Assembly: GCA_051453625.1 (NCBI GenBank)
Contig: JBOZIK010000001.1
Location: forward strand, 195,079,100 to 195,141,521
DNA from: Welwitschia mirabilis
Taxonomy: Eukaryota; Gnetophyta; Gnetopsida; Welwitschiales
Length of the DNA: 62,422 nt
Direction of reading: 5' to 3'
The notes under the pieces were generated by a model that was not told where the DNA came from, did not search any database, and saw only the letters and a program-made list of their open reading frames with translations. The translations under genes and the position numbers were made by a program. This document shows, in pieces, positions 10,991 to 22,559 of this stretch. Each line of letters begins with the position of its first letter. The first letter of the stretch is position 1.

Positions 10991-12839
10991 CGAGAAGTTA
11001 AGATTGGCCTTTAGTAAAGAACATCATTAATAAAGAATATTATTGTCTCTTCCAAACTTATCTACTAGATTGTGTTGCAATGGTTTTGGTACAGATCCAT
11101 CAAACTTTGAACTTCCTACTAAGACATACATAAAGTAGATAAAACAAATACATATATCGATCTACTAAAATCTTAGTTTCATAATAGCTGCAAACATGCT
11201 TACATGCACTAGGAACTATAATATAGGAAGCAACCTCCATTAAATCAAACTTAGGTTCACATTAGCATTGTCTCAAAGCCTGCCTTTAGTAACACATATG
11301 GTGAGAGGAAGAATATGAAAAAATAGAACATACTTGTACCATAGGTTGCTAAGAAATCTTTAAAAACAAAAAGAAAATATGATCTATCATAACCTTACAT
11401 GATACACCCATTCAAAAGCTTAAAAAACCCAAAAACCAATTTGTATGAAAGGTTGCATGGATTAGGTACAAAGGTACTTCTACCACTACATTCTTCTTCA
11501 GATTATGATTATCTTAGTGTACAACAACATGAGGAATCAATCAAATTGCATTCACTCTTAGGAACAAGTACTAGAGGAACTCACCCTCCTCTTTTGTGAA
11601 TCTTCTCTTCTTTCTCCTATCAATCCCTTCTCGATGAACCCTCCTAAAATGAAAAAAAAGTTTATTAATTTGAGAAGGAAAATGGATATTATAATGAAAC
11701 CATGAAGAAGACCGAATCCTAACCTAATGAAAACAAAGGAAAAAGAAAAATAGCAAGAACGTATTGGTAAGTGAGTATCGTCTTTTTTTGTTACAATATT
11801 GTGAATATAAATATTTATTGTTTTATAAATATAAATATTATCTATCTCTAGAATAAGTTTTGCAAAATCTGTCCCACCAAAACCTCTAACCTTACTATCA
11901 TCTATAAAAGGATGATAGTTGACAGGCTGTTTGTAGTCTAAAGGAACGGCATAAAGCAAATATGTACAAAACTTTTTTAAAAAAAAATAGCAACATGAAA
12001 AACGTTTGTAATCTGTCCTACATTTCTTAAAAAAATTCTTATTACATATAGAGAAAGTATATTGAAGAAAAGGAACAAGTATGAGTGAAAATAGCCTATA
12101 ATATATTCTTAAGCCTAAAATTAAAGATGTTCTTATTATTGTAAATAAAATAGTGAAGTAATGGATAGCCCATGATTTTTAAACTTTTTGTATCAAAATA
12201 GATAATTATTAGGATGACAACACCCTAAAAGTATGGAAACACGCTAAGGGAATTTAAAAAGGTAATTAGGCAACTATAAAAATTACTCAAAAATCAAAAA
12301 GCAAGATTTGCAAAGCTTATGGAACTCTAAAGCCTCCTAAAAGATAAGCATAAAATTTTTAAAAACATAAATAAGTTACGAGGAAGGAAAAAAATTAGAG
12401 CTTAGAAATTATTGGCAACAAAAAAAATCCATTGTTAAATTTAAATTCTATGCCCTAGGGGTAGAGAAAGAAAGGCATTATGAGAATCATAGAGAAAGCA
12501 AAAAAGATACCGTAATAAGAGATAATGCTTCACAAAGTAATGATAAAGGAAGCAAGGTTTAGGTAGAGGATTGAGAGCATCCAACAAAGCTAGAGATTAA
12601 AACGAGGGGAACCTTTTAGACTTAGTACAGAAATTTTTGTTGTAACACAATCTCTACACTTACTTCTCTCCTCTTCTTCTAATGTAGCTTCTTCTACATT
12701 CAGAATTAAAAAGTTTTATGAAGATACGAATGTAGATGATTTTTCGATGTTAAGTTGTCAAAACCTTTGCTTGGTTTAAAGAACTAATTCTAAGACAAAG
12801 AAGTAAGAAACAAAATAAAGATGACTTACAGTGAGTAGG
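10991..12839. other. Unassigned AT-rich stretch between the paired repeats
   Basis: No transposon domain is recognised. The only notable frame is on the minus strand at 11,959-11,558 (133 codons). Its first about 40 residues (from MLYAVPLDYKQPVNYHPF to FGGTDFAKLI) look more protein-like than the rest, and a pyrimidine-rich stretch ending in AG lies just upstream. The remainder of that frame is low complexity. A captured exon fragment is conceivable but I do not recognise the family. Confidence 0.3.
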
Positions 12840-13450
12840 ATGTGATGGAGAGTGTCAGACATTTCACATCGTATGTTTTGCTAACAAAAGATATTACTTA
12901 AACAAGGAGTACACAACAATTACAACAATTCATAGATAACATTAATAGTAACACTTAACTTTAGGAAATTGTGCAACTAATTATGCAAGATATCGAGAAA
13001 TGCAACACTAAGTAGTCATATCCTTTGCCACTACCATAAATGACGAATTTAGAAATGGGAAGTCAATAACTTACTTCTATGTGGACATTGTGTTCCACGT
13101 GAATAATACTATGTCTGTCCCTTGATTCGGTATTACCTATGTTAGTAATCACTTCCTATCAATTTGCATCGTATTCTTATTATGAAGACTTAAACATGAA
13201 ATGTGAAGATTCCAAATGAAAAATCTAAGTGGAAATGTGGAACCCTTGGTTTTCATAATGTTTTGTCCATTGATCATGGATGTTTAAGTGGTTTATGTAA
13301 TCACATAGTGGAATTTCATATGAACATAAGTACATTTCTACTTCTATCTTTAAAGTGGTACACTCAAATATGTCTACAAAAATATGACCTAGGAAATCTA
13401 GCTGCCTTGTATGATACCTAGGTCATATAAAGAGCAATAGGGAGTTAAAT
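12840..13450. repeat. Dispersed repeat, partner of 10,440-10,990
   Basis: See the partner. This copy keeps TTTAAGTGGTTTATGTAATC and TATTATGAAGACTTAAACATG in the same order. It is in direct orientation and moderately diverged from its partner. Confidence 0.5.
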
Positions 13451-13559
13451 TCAACCCTTATAATATTTTTATGCTTTGTGTAATGATATGCAATCTATAT
13501 TATTTTTTAAAAAGGAAAGATATTAACCATCTTTCAATATCACCTCTTAACACTTACAT

Positions 13560-14190
13560 ATTACCTCAAAGATCCTTATGTGCCTCTCTAACGTTACTCT
13601 CCCTTCCGTATCGCTCCACTGTTCTTCTGAGCCCTTCCATTGCCTTGTGAGCTTTTCTACAATCCACCATGTTACCCTATAGTGCAGAATTCTACCAATG
13701 TTCTTTCTTATGCATAGCTCACCCTAGTAATCCAGTATACACTAGGGATCCTTATGTAGCATGGGAAAGCTTCCAATGCCATTGTTTCACACTTTCCATG
13801 GATCAACCTCACCATCATGCTAAAGGCAGAGGTACCTCACTTGTGCAGAGCTTGCTACTAACCGACCATGCATGTGGTAAGTATGGTTCACCTCATTAAG
13901 CTCATTACTTTAGGAGGGATGAAGGGTCATAGTGAAACCACTGTCGTCTTACAGTCTACAACACCTTCATGAAGGTTATAAAGCAGGAGTTACAAGCGAA
14001 GGCCTTCTCAAAAGACTAACCCGAGTGGCATGGGTCACATGCAATCCTGTGTGAATTAGCAAGCACCACTAGCCTATTTAATTAGGATGTACCAGTGCCT
14101 ATTCCTAGCCAGGAGGAAAGTCGTACAGTAGCCACTGCTAGATAGACGCGCTAGGCATCACACTAGGCTTCCTTGTGTAACAATGATCTT
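13560..14190. other. GC-richer block of unknown nature
   Basis: The base composition is visibly less AT-rich than on both sides, and C-rich words are common (for example CTCCACTGTTCTTCTGAGCCC). A plus-strand frame at 13,669-13,899 is open for 76 codons (MLPYSAEFYQCSFL to KYGSPH) without a recognised motif. The block ends about where LINE copy 2 begins to align with copy 1. It could be a less decayed 5' region of that LINE, or an unrelated insert. Confidence 0.35.
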
Positions 14191-14214
14191 CATGTGAAAT
14201 CTATGAAATTGTAA

Positions 14215-15737
14215 TAATGGTTTTTATATGAATGCATGATAGAGAAAGACACTACACAATACATTATATAAAATATATGGGTTTAGTCAAGCAAAGAAAA
14301 AAGGTATGATTTTGAAGGTTCATTAGCAACACAAGAAGAGATAATTCCTATTCTAAAGTTACAATGAATGACTATGAATTTGTAACTTGAGGCAATGTCT
14401 ACGTGACCTGAGTTTTTGGAATGATTAGTGGAAGAAGTATCTTTAAAGAATGATACCATACTAAAGAGCTTGTCTTCAAGCTTTAGCAAGTAACTTCCAA
14501 GGAAAAAAAATTACATTTGCTAAAAAGAAAGAATTTTCCAAAAACAAGGTAAAGATGATATGAAGACATTGATGTATGAGTATACTCAAAAGAAACAATA
14601 GAAGAAGAAAAAATCTCTTAATCTTTAAATTGGGGGAATTTCAGAAAATGAAAAAGAAGATTTATCTGCATGAATTTTTGACAGAAAATGTGCATGTCAA
14701 ATCAACCAATTATAATAGCATACCAAATGGAAGAAAAACTGATAGATCTTGGCACATTATTGTTAAGTTTAAGATTTGAAATATTACAATTGTGTGTGGA
14801 ATCCTTGAAGTAATTTAGAAGGGGAAAAAGTATGGATTAATGAAGACTTAAATAAAAGGAATTTTCACAAAGAAGAAGAATGGAAGAAAGTATAGTACTG
14901 TAGAATAACAAACTACAGATGTAAATAGAAAATATAGTGGTGATTAGAGGAGATAGAATTCCAAATAAGGAACAAAGGGCTTACAATATGACTTCCTTAA
15001 CATTGATGATAGCTTTACAAAGAAGGTGACATTTTTGTATAGTATTTGTTTTTTTTAAATGATTTTGCTAAGACATGGGAAGATGAATATTCAAAAGAAG
15101 TTCATATCTTAACATTTTTTAAGTTTTTAATTACAAAGAAAGTAGAAAAGATAAATCTTTTGGTGGAATCATTTACATTTTCAAAAATAGTATTAAAAAA
15201 TCAATTAACATTGTTTTGGTTGACAATGATAAATAGATTATTAAGATTAAAATATCTCATTATTCTAGATAATTTTATTTATCTTTTTGTTATTTTATAC
15301 CAAAAGGTACTTACATTTATAATCATTTAGGAATATCTAGTGATATTCATTTTCATTCATTTTAAAATAACACTTAAAGATTTTAAAGGAAAAAAATATT
15401 TTTATCTGTGATCATTTTAATGTAAGAGTTTGTGAAAGGTAAGTTGAGATGTTGAAATGGGAGCAAGTTAATGGTTGAATGTATCATTACACTAATAACC
15501 ATTAGGTTCAATCTTCATAAGATGAATATTTTAATGAAAAAGGTACAATGTTTCTTCTTGGTCTAAAGTATGAATCTTCTTATTCTTAATGGTTTAAGAA
15601 TTTTCCTATCATTAGTTTTATTTGCTTTTATAGGCTACTAAGAAAATCATTGCATTTATTTTATTTTAGCTAATCTACAAAGTATTCATCTGATTTAGAA
15701 TTTTAAGATTTATGATGCATTAGCTAAATCCAAATAT
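14215..15737 (+). mobile_element. LINE copy 2, 5' segment (ORF1 and endonuclease relic)
   Basis: The segment aligns with copy 1 (545-1,566) and with the right end of the window on the other strand (copy 3). The first part is an ORF1-like region; a frame near 14,700-14,779 reads NSIPNGRKTDRSWHIIVKF. From about 15,046 the endonuclease domain of ORF2 begins (FAKTWEDEYSKEVHILTF). It stays open to 15,330 and reaches the position equivalent to the GDFNAR motif of copy 3 at about 15,405, where this copy has mutated. Sequence shared with copy 3 continues to about 15,737 and then stops at the edge of an insertion. ORF2 resumes near 18,631. The endonuclease would nick target DNA to prime reverse transcription, but this copy is broken. 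Confidence 0.75.
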
Positions 15738-15742
15738 TATTG

Positions 15743-15865
15743 TGTAAAATCCACATTTTTAAGCTAAAAGCTTCAAATGCTGCTCTGATACTAAAATGTA
15801 AAATCCATACTTTTTAGCTAAAAACTTAAATTTGATTTGATACCAAAATGTAACATCCACGTGTT
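15743..15865 (-). repeat. Three tandem LTR-end/primer-site junctions
   Basis: The word TGTAA-ATCCA starts at 15,743, 15,797 and 15,849. The first two units continue with a TTTTTAAGCTAAAA or TTTTTAGCTAAAA word and end in GCTCTGATACTAAAA or TTTGATACCAAAA. On the minus strand each unit is an LTR end plus a tRNA-iMet-like primer-binding site. The periods are 54 and 52 bases. Confidence 0.65.
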
Positions 15866-16613
15866 TGAAGTCCAAAAATAATGCATTGATAAATATTAAT
15901 GTGATGTTCAAGATTAATGACCAAGTTTATGCATAGCTTTTAAACTTTTATTCTATTTAAAGTGTAATAATCTCATTTTACAACAATATCTTTAAAGAAT
16001 TACATTGTAAAAATATTATTACTACAATAACCTTGAGCTACTATGGAAATATAAAATCCTCATTTATAATAGTTATAGAGTAATAGTTACAACAATAATT
16101 TTATAGTAGTGGTTACAATAATAATTATGATAGGCAATTACAATAGCAACATGATGAAGAAAAAGCCACAAACATGATCATTAATCAGTAAAATCAATCT
16201 ACAAACTAATACAAAATAAACTAATAAACTAATAGGAAATTAGAATGTTTACATAATAGCCATAAAAAACTTGCAATAATAATAAAGCAACTTTACAAGT
16301 TAAAAAATAAGAGTTGATTCACAAATCTAGCATTAATACAAACTGCAAACACATAAATCATGAATACATAAATAACAAAAATAGCTCAAGCTAATAACAG
16401 CAAGTGTTCCTTCATCAATGACCAAATCCATGCTAGCATCTAAACTTACATAAAAAAAATGGTATGAGAACTGTAAAATCATCACAGTTCCCAATATGGG
16501 CTAGGCAAGACAAAGATCAAGGTAGGAATCCCAAGATATGAAGTAGGTTGAGAAGAGATAAGAAAAAAGACTTCAAATTTTAAGGTATTAGATATTTATA
16601 AAAATGAAAATGA

Positions 16614-16925
16614 GATAAACCAATTATATTTTATTTTCATCATTCCATTACCTCATTTGACAATCTATGGATTATCATTCCCACTGTCCCCTTTGGTGAT
16701 CTGTGGTTTTATCTTTTCATTGCCTTATTTGGTGATCTATTAATTATCATTCACATTGCCTCATTTAGTGATTTTTGGTTTTATTTGATAAATTAGTTAT
16801 ATTTTATTTTTATCATTACACTACCTTATTTGGTGATCTGTGGATTATCATTTCCACTTCATCATTCTACAATTTATGGATTTCGATATTCTACTACCTT
16901 ATTCAGTGATCTATAAAACTCTCAT
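16614..16925. repeat. 36-bp tandem repeat with 173-bp higher-order period
   Basis: The core GGTGATCTRTGG and variants start at 16,659, 16,695, 16,731, 16,767, 16,832, 16,869 and 16,905. The spacing is 36 bases apart from one longer step of 65. The block starting GATAAACCAATTATATTTTA at 16,614 recurs as GATAAATTAGTTATATTTTA at 16,787, exactly 173 bases later, with all inner units in register. The array sits inside the insertion in LINE copy 2. Confidence 0.8.
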
Positions 16926-18630
16926 TTTCATAAGAAGACTTGAACTTTTAAAGATGTCATAATAATAATTCTAGTTTTAAATATTTCACAAGAATAAGAT
17001 TTACTTTCATGGGTTATCTTTTCAAGTATCAAGATACTTCACAAAATAATCTAAAGATGCAATGTTTCACTTCATAAGAATTAATATCATATACAAATAA
17101 TTTCTGATTATACAACCAGTACTTATAGAAAGATTTCAAAATAGTAGATATAAATAGGATATTTTAGAAATTTACAATAATCCCAAGAAACATAATATTT
17201 AATAAGAAATCAAGAATTTATCTAAACTAAAAAGTATGCAAGAACTTAGGGCCATACAAAAGATGTAAGAATACAATGGAATCATAAGTGAAATAAAGGT
17301 AATAGTAGAATTATATCGAGAATATAAGAAAACTAGAAGAGTGATACAATATATTTAAGAAGCAAAATCAGACTATACCTATATTGAAGAAATACATAGG
17401 ACCATACAAGAAATAAAGAGAAGCCAAGAACCATACCTATATTTTGATATGAACATATGAATATTTATAGTCTTTAAGATTAGCACTCCTCAAGCTTCAA
17501 ACACTCCAAAGACTCCAAGATATAAGGTCTCTAAGATGTCAAGACTAAAAGTTCTTTAGAAAGAACAAGACTAAGAAGAAAAGGAATCTATTTATAATGA
17601 GATGAAGGAATTCGAAAAATATAAAGAATTTCAAGGAATACATACAAGCCATTACTCTTCTTGAAAAATTATTATGATTTCATGACCTCCAATTATTACT
17701 TCNNNNNNNNNNCTAATTGTAAATGTTTAACATGCCAAGAATCATTTTTCAATAATAAGTACTTAATAGTAATGAAAACTATGTCTCCATCATCAATACA
17801 TTAGTTACATAATCCAAAAGTTCTTGACATTTTTCAAAATAAGTATAGATAAAATAAGCTTAGACACATGGCATCTTACTATTTTTAGATAAGATAAGAA
17901 ATCATTGTTATTTACTCAAATAAGCCATCTAAATAAGCATGCCTAAATTTTGAAAACATGCCACTACTTGTAATTATTAAGAAAAAGAAATTAAATCACA
18001 ATTACTTTTATTTATCTAATCAGGATGAGACATTTAACAAGTGATCTCAACAAAAACATCAAGTTAAGATCTTGCCACATGAAAATTTTTTGCCATATTG
18101 ACCACATATTAACAACTAATAAAAGAAAATGCAACACCATAATTATAGATGTTACTTTAGCATACACTACCGAGATGAAATATTAAAATAAGATAATATA
18201 ATGGATCTTAATAATTATAGTTGTACAAGAAAAATTTTAGTTGCATTAAAATGATAAAATAAGAAAATTTATTAATAATGTTAGATTAAATGGAATATTT
18301 ACAAAAATAAATAACATAATATTTATATAAAGACTAATTTACCCACTAAAAGTATATCATTAAATAAGCAAAAGAAGACTACAAAAATGATATTATTAAT
18401 TATAGTAGTTATAAGGAAATAAAGCATTTAAAAGAAGAATTATAACACAAAAGTTTTCATAAAGTAAAGAGCTACATCTCAAATAATAATATGCTAATAA
18501 AAAAATAATCTAGAAATTAAATCAGCTTAAAGAATTATATAAGATAAAAATTATTTTTATTTAGATTTTATTTTATTATTTGGGCTAAATATTTAGACCT
18601 TAAAAAGTCTAGATGTAACACATACCTTGA

Positions 18631-20800
18631 ATTTACTATTACAAGTAGTTTGAAAATTTATAAAGGTAAAAATTTTAAGACCCATCAAAGAATCATAGAA
18701 GTTTTGAAGTATAGGTATTTCAATAAAGATTAGAAATGTTGGATAGAAAAAACTCATAATGGAGTTCTCTTTCAAACTTATTCCTAGGTTCCAAAAGAGT
18801 TAGGTAAACATCAAGAAAGGAGAGTTAGTGAAAGATGATATGATAAAGAATTAAAAAATGCTATATTACATATAGAAAGGTAAATGGATGAATAAAAGGA
18901 TGTAATAATAAAATATTATAAGAGATTAATTCAAAATAAGAAGTGTGTCTTTATAAAAGAGCAACAAGATTAATTTGTTGAGATGATTAAAAATAAGCCA
19001 AAAATTTTCTAGAAGTTATTTCAGAATTATAATAAAAACGAGTTTAAATTTTCCTGTTTCAACATCTAGATAGCTTTTCATGGAGTTATAGAAGGTATTC
19101 AATAACTCAATAATAATAAATCAATAAAAAGCATTATTTTTTATGCAATGTTTCTTAAATAAGGACAAAGTCCTGTCTATAAATCAATATAAAAGAAACT
19201 GAATGGGAGTATTCATGAATGTTTAAATAAAAAATGAAAATCTAGCAAAGTTGTGATTCTCTTAAAAAGAGGTAATAAAGCAAAGTTGAATAACTATAAA
19301 CTCATTATCATCAGTCATGTTTTTTTCTTGCTATTGGGTTTCGCAAAGAAAGCTAGAAAAAATACTTTCATTTACTATATTAAAAGCTAGAAAAAATACT
19401 TTTATTTACTTTATTAATTTCTTAAAGGCTTATAATTTAGTAATCCTAAGCAAAGTATGGTAGTGCCTATTAAACATAAGTATGCTTAAAAATATTTTTT
19501 TATCATTTAAAAATTCTGTAAATAAGTTATTATTAGAGTTAAAGATGTTAATTCAAAAGGATCTTTTAAAATTTTGAGTGAGATTAGATTAAAAATTTTC
19601 CTTCATGCAAATGATGAAACTCTCATTTCCGCATCTAAAAGAGGTATTAAAGATATGCTTTATACTTTGGATGAATTTTGGAATTATTTAAGTTTGAAAA
19701 TAACTACTAATAAAACCAAAATCATTTGTGATGAGAGTATAAGTAAAGATTACAAACTTGTTCTTAGTAATAAATCCACATAGTTGAGTTCCTTTCAATA
19801 ATACTTGGATCTTCAATGCTTTAAAGGCTATAACAAAATAGATGTTTATATAAAATAATTATACTTAATATAAAGTATAATTATTCCTAAATCAAAAAAT
19901 GTATAAAATTAATCATTTATTCTTGGAAAGTTTATAAGCGACTCCTTTAAATAATTTTTATTTCAATTATTCTCTATGGAGTGCTACTATAGAATTAGGT
20001 CTTTCAAGAGATTTATGAAATAAATTAAAGATCTAGAAAAATAATCTATTTCATTGAAATTTCTAGTAAATCCTAAATACCATATGAAAGGTTACTATTT
20101 GAAGCTACTACGTTGCCTTTAGAGGTTGAAGCAATTTTTAATTTTTTGGCTTACATCCAAAGGCTTTAAAATTTTAAAGGAATTAAATTTTCAAAGGTGG
20201 TCTTAGGTGCATTCAAAAAATAAAGGCTATTTTTTTGAAGAGAGAAAATGATTAGAGAAATGAAATTTAGAGGTTGTTATTTCTAAAATAATGTAAGACC
20301 AATTTGTAACCTAATTTAATAAAAGGTCTTACTAAAAACATCTTTGATTTAGATGAGAAAAGAAAATTTTATTTTGATGAGTTTAGAAAAGGAAACTATA
20401 TTGAAGAGATTTTCTATTTTAATGCTACATTTCTGGTTAAAATCAAAGGATTAATTAGCAAAATAAGAATGGACACTTATCATCTTCAAGTTAAAATAAG
20501 AAGACGGAAAAATATTTTAAGGGAGCAATGAACATGCAAGTTATGTTTAACTAAAGCCATTAAAGATGAATACCATGTTTGGCAGAATATTTCAGAGGAG
20601 TAGTAAGCATGCATGTTATGTTTAACCAAAGCCATTGAAGATGAAGAATATATTTTTTCTTAATTATCTCAAACTTCTTTATTAACAGTGAAATAAAACA
20701 TAACTATAGATAGTTTATTTACTTGATTTCAACTAACTCCACCCTATCTTGGTTATTATTTTGAGACTGTATTCCAATTATTTTGGCTTGTAACTTCTTC
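18631..20800 (+). mobile_element. LINE copy 2, 3' segment (reverse transcriptase relic)
   Basis: ORF2 resumes after the insertion. About 18,826-18,870 reads ERWYDKELKNAI, matching RWFDKEC of copy 3, and KPKIF near 18,990 is the usual linker word before RT. The reverse transcriptase blocks follow: SKVVILLKRGNKAKLNNY at 19,241-19,300, FLKAYNLVILSKVW near 19,410-19,455, then LHANDETLIS at 19,601-19,630, where the family has YADD. The QGCPLSP block, present in copy 3, is missing through a deletion of about 125 bases. The C-terminal zinc-knuckle words (CKLCLTKAIKDEYHV) near 20,537 occur twice in frame. Stops are frequent. This enzyme would copy LINE RNA at the nicked target; here it is inactive. 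Confidence 0.8.
20523..20655 (+). repeat. In-frame 75-bp duplication of the LINE C-terminal CxxC block
   Basis: GAGCAATGAACATGCAAG at 20,523 and GAGTAGTAAGCATGCATG at 20,598 begin two units of the same 75-base period. They encode TCKLCLTKAIKDEYH and ACMLCLTKAIEDEEY. The period is a multiple of three, so the frame is kept. Confidence 0.75.
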
Positions 20801-22559
20801 CATTCCATAGATTCTGTGGATGTTGATGAATGTAAATAAAAAATTTCTATTTTTTGTTAATGTCATTGTTTGTATAAAATTACCTAATAAAAGTATAGTA
20901 ATAATTCAAAAATTTTAGATGGATAATCATTAAAATAGCTTTATTTTATGTCATTTTCATTTATTATTATTTAGTAAACTATAATTTATACTTTTGTTAT
21001 TAAGAGATCTATTCTTATATGTAAGTAAAATTCTTATTTGCAATGAGCTAAGTTTATTTATTTAATTGATTAAGCTTTAATTTTATTTTGCTTTTCTAAT
21101 ATTACCATTGCTTCATAAGGGTGTTCACTTTAGTAATTAACTTAATTAGTTATTTTAACTTTGACCTATTTTATTTATTTTATAGTTACATAAATTTTAA
21201 GTAAGAACTATTTCTTTCTATTTCTAATTAACTTTTCATTTAATTTCATTTCTCCTCATTAACCATATTATAGTGATAACATTTACTAGTTGAATTTGGA
21301 AAAGAGAATTTAAAGTTAGCATAGTTTCATGCATAGAAAATATTTTTTTAATAAACAAAAATTTAAAGTAATATTGAGATTTATCTTAAAGGCACTATTA
21401 TTATAAATTGAAAAGAAAAAGAAACTCTTTCTACTACTTTGATTTCCATCACTATATTTTCAAATGTAAATATTTTTAGTATGCTAAATGAACTTAGATA
21501 TATAGTCATTTTACTTTTGATGTATGAATTATCTAATAAAATAAAGAAAATGAAGCTAGAATTAATTTCTTAGATAAATAATCAACTAATTATTCATATT
21601 AGATAGGATTTTATCTATACCTTTATAGGGTGTATTCATCAAATGATAACTAAATCAAGACAATCCTAATAATTATCAACCTCATACTTGAATTTCATCA
21701 CTAAGGTGGATTGCATTGCATTTTTTTTAAGTATGAAACCATTTTAAAAGTAGATTTAATCACCAATCTCTTACTTTACCCATGTATAGACTTACTTCAC
21801 CTTAATATCTCGAGTCTTTGATGTTAAAGTATTGCACCATTTTAAGATGCTTTAAAGAAGTAGGAATTACATATGAGCATGCATCCATTTCACATAACTT
21901 ATTACCTTTTTAATGGTATATCAAAGTGATGTTTAATCATATAGAGTTGAGTCAAGCCATAAGTATTATAGTTTATGATCTAAAGTAGAAACACCTCACA
22001 TCTAGATGGTGGTTAGATATCGAGTTAGAATATCATTAATAGGAGTCACAACCTTATATTATATTGATTAAGAGTTATCTTTAAGTTTTATCCATATATG
22101 TATTATAACAAGTTAGCATCTTATTAACCATGCATAAGATATCTCTATGTGAAGTAAGATAAACTATAAAAAAAATATATATAGAACATAAATATATGAA
22201 CCACTAGTGTTTACAGACCAAAATTATCTATAATTAATATTACAAGAAATGACTATATTATTTACTTTTCTAAGAAAATATAAAAATTTTAAATAATTAA
22301 ATCTTAAAAAATTATGCTTAATAAGGCTATCTAAGTTAGGATATTATACTTTTACTAGAGTTCACCTTTTGAACTTCTGATGTTAACCTTTTTATAATAT
22401 CTTTTCTTAATGAATAATGATGAATAATGGGGTGAAATAATGTCATCATTTCTAATATATCTAGCTCCTAAAATAGATATATTCCTTTTTTTTTTGTTAA
22501 TACTTCCTTTTCTTTTATTATTATGTCATATATTATTTAGTAGATTCAATGATAGGCTC
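20801..22559. other. AT-rich stretch, nothing recognised
   Basis: No open frame or domain is recognised, apart from possible 3' flank of the LINE at the left and possible LTR sequence of gypsy relic A at the right, neither of which I can delimit. Confidence 0.4.

Larger units (their letters stand above)
15738..18630 (-). mobile_element. Non-coding LTR-type insertion inside LINE copy 2
   Basis: LINE copy 3 is continuous where copy 2 is interrupted here, so about 2.9 kb have been inserted. The left edge carries TGTAAAATCC/TGTAACATCC words next to GATACCAAAA, which on the minus strand read as an LTR end followed by an initiator-Met-type primer site (TTTTGGTATCA). The right edge reads GTAACACATACC before LINE sequence resumes. 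No gag or pol domain is visible, so the insert looks like a non-autonomous large retrotransposon derivative. It contains a 36-bp tandem repeat array, a 10-N gap at 17,703-17,712, and otherwise AT-rich sequence. Two clear LTR copies could not be traced, so the class is an inference. Confidence 0.55.
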
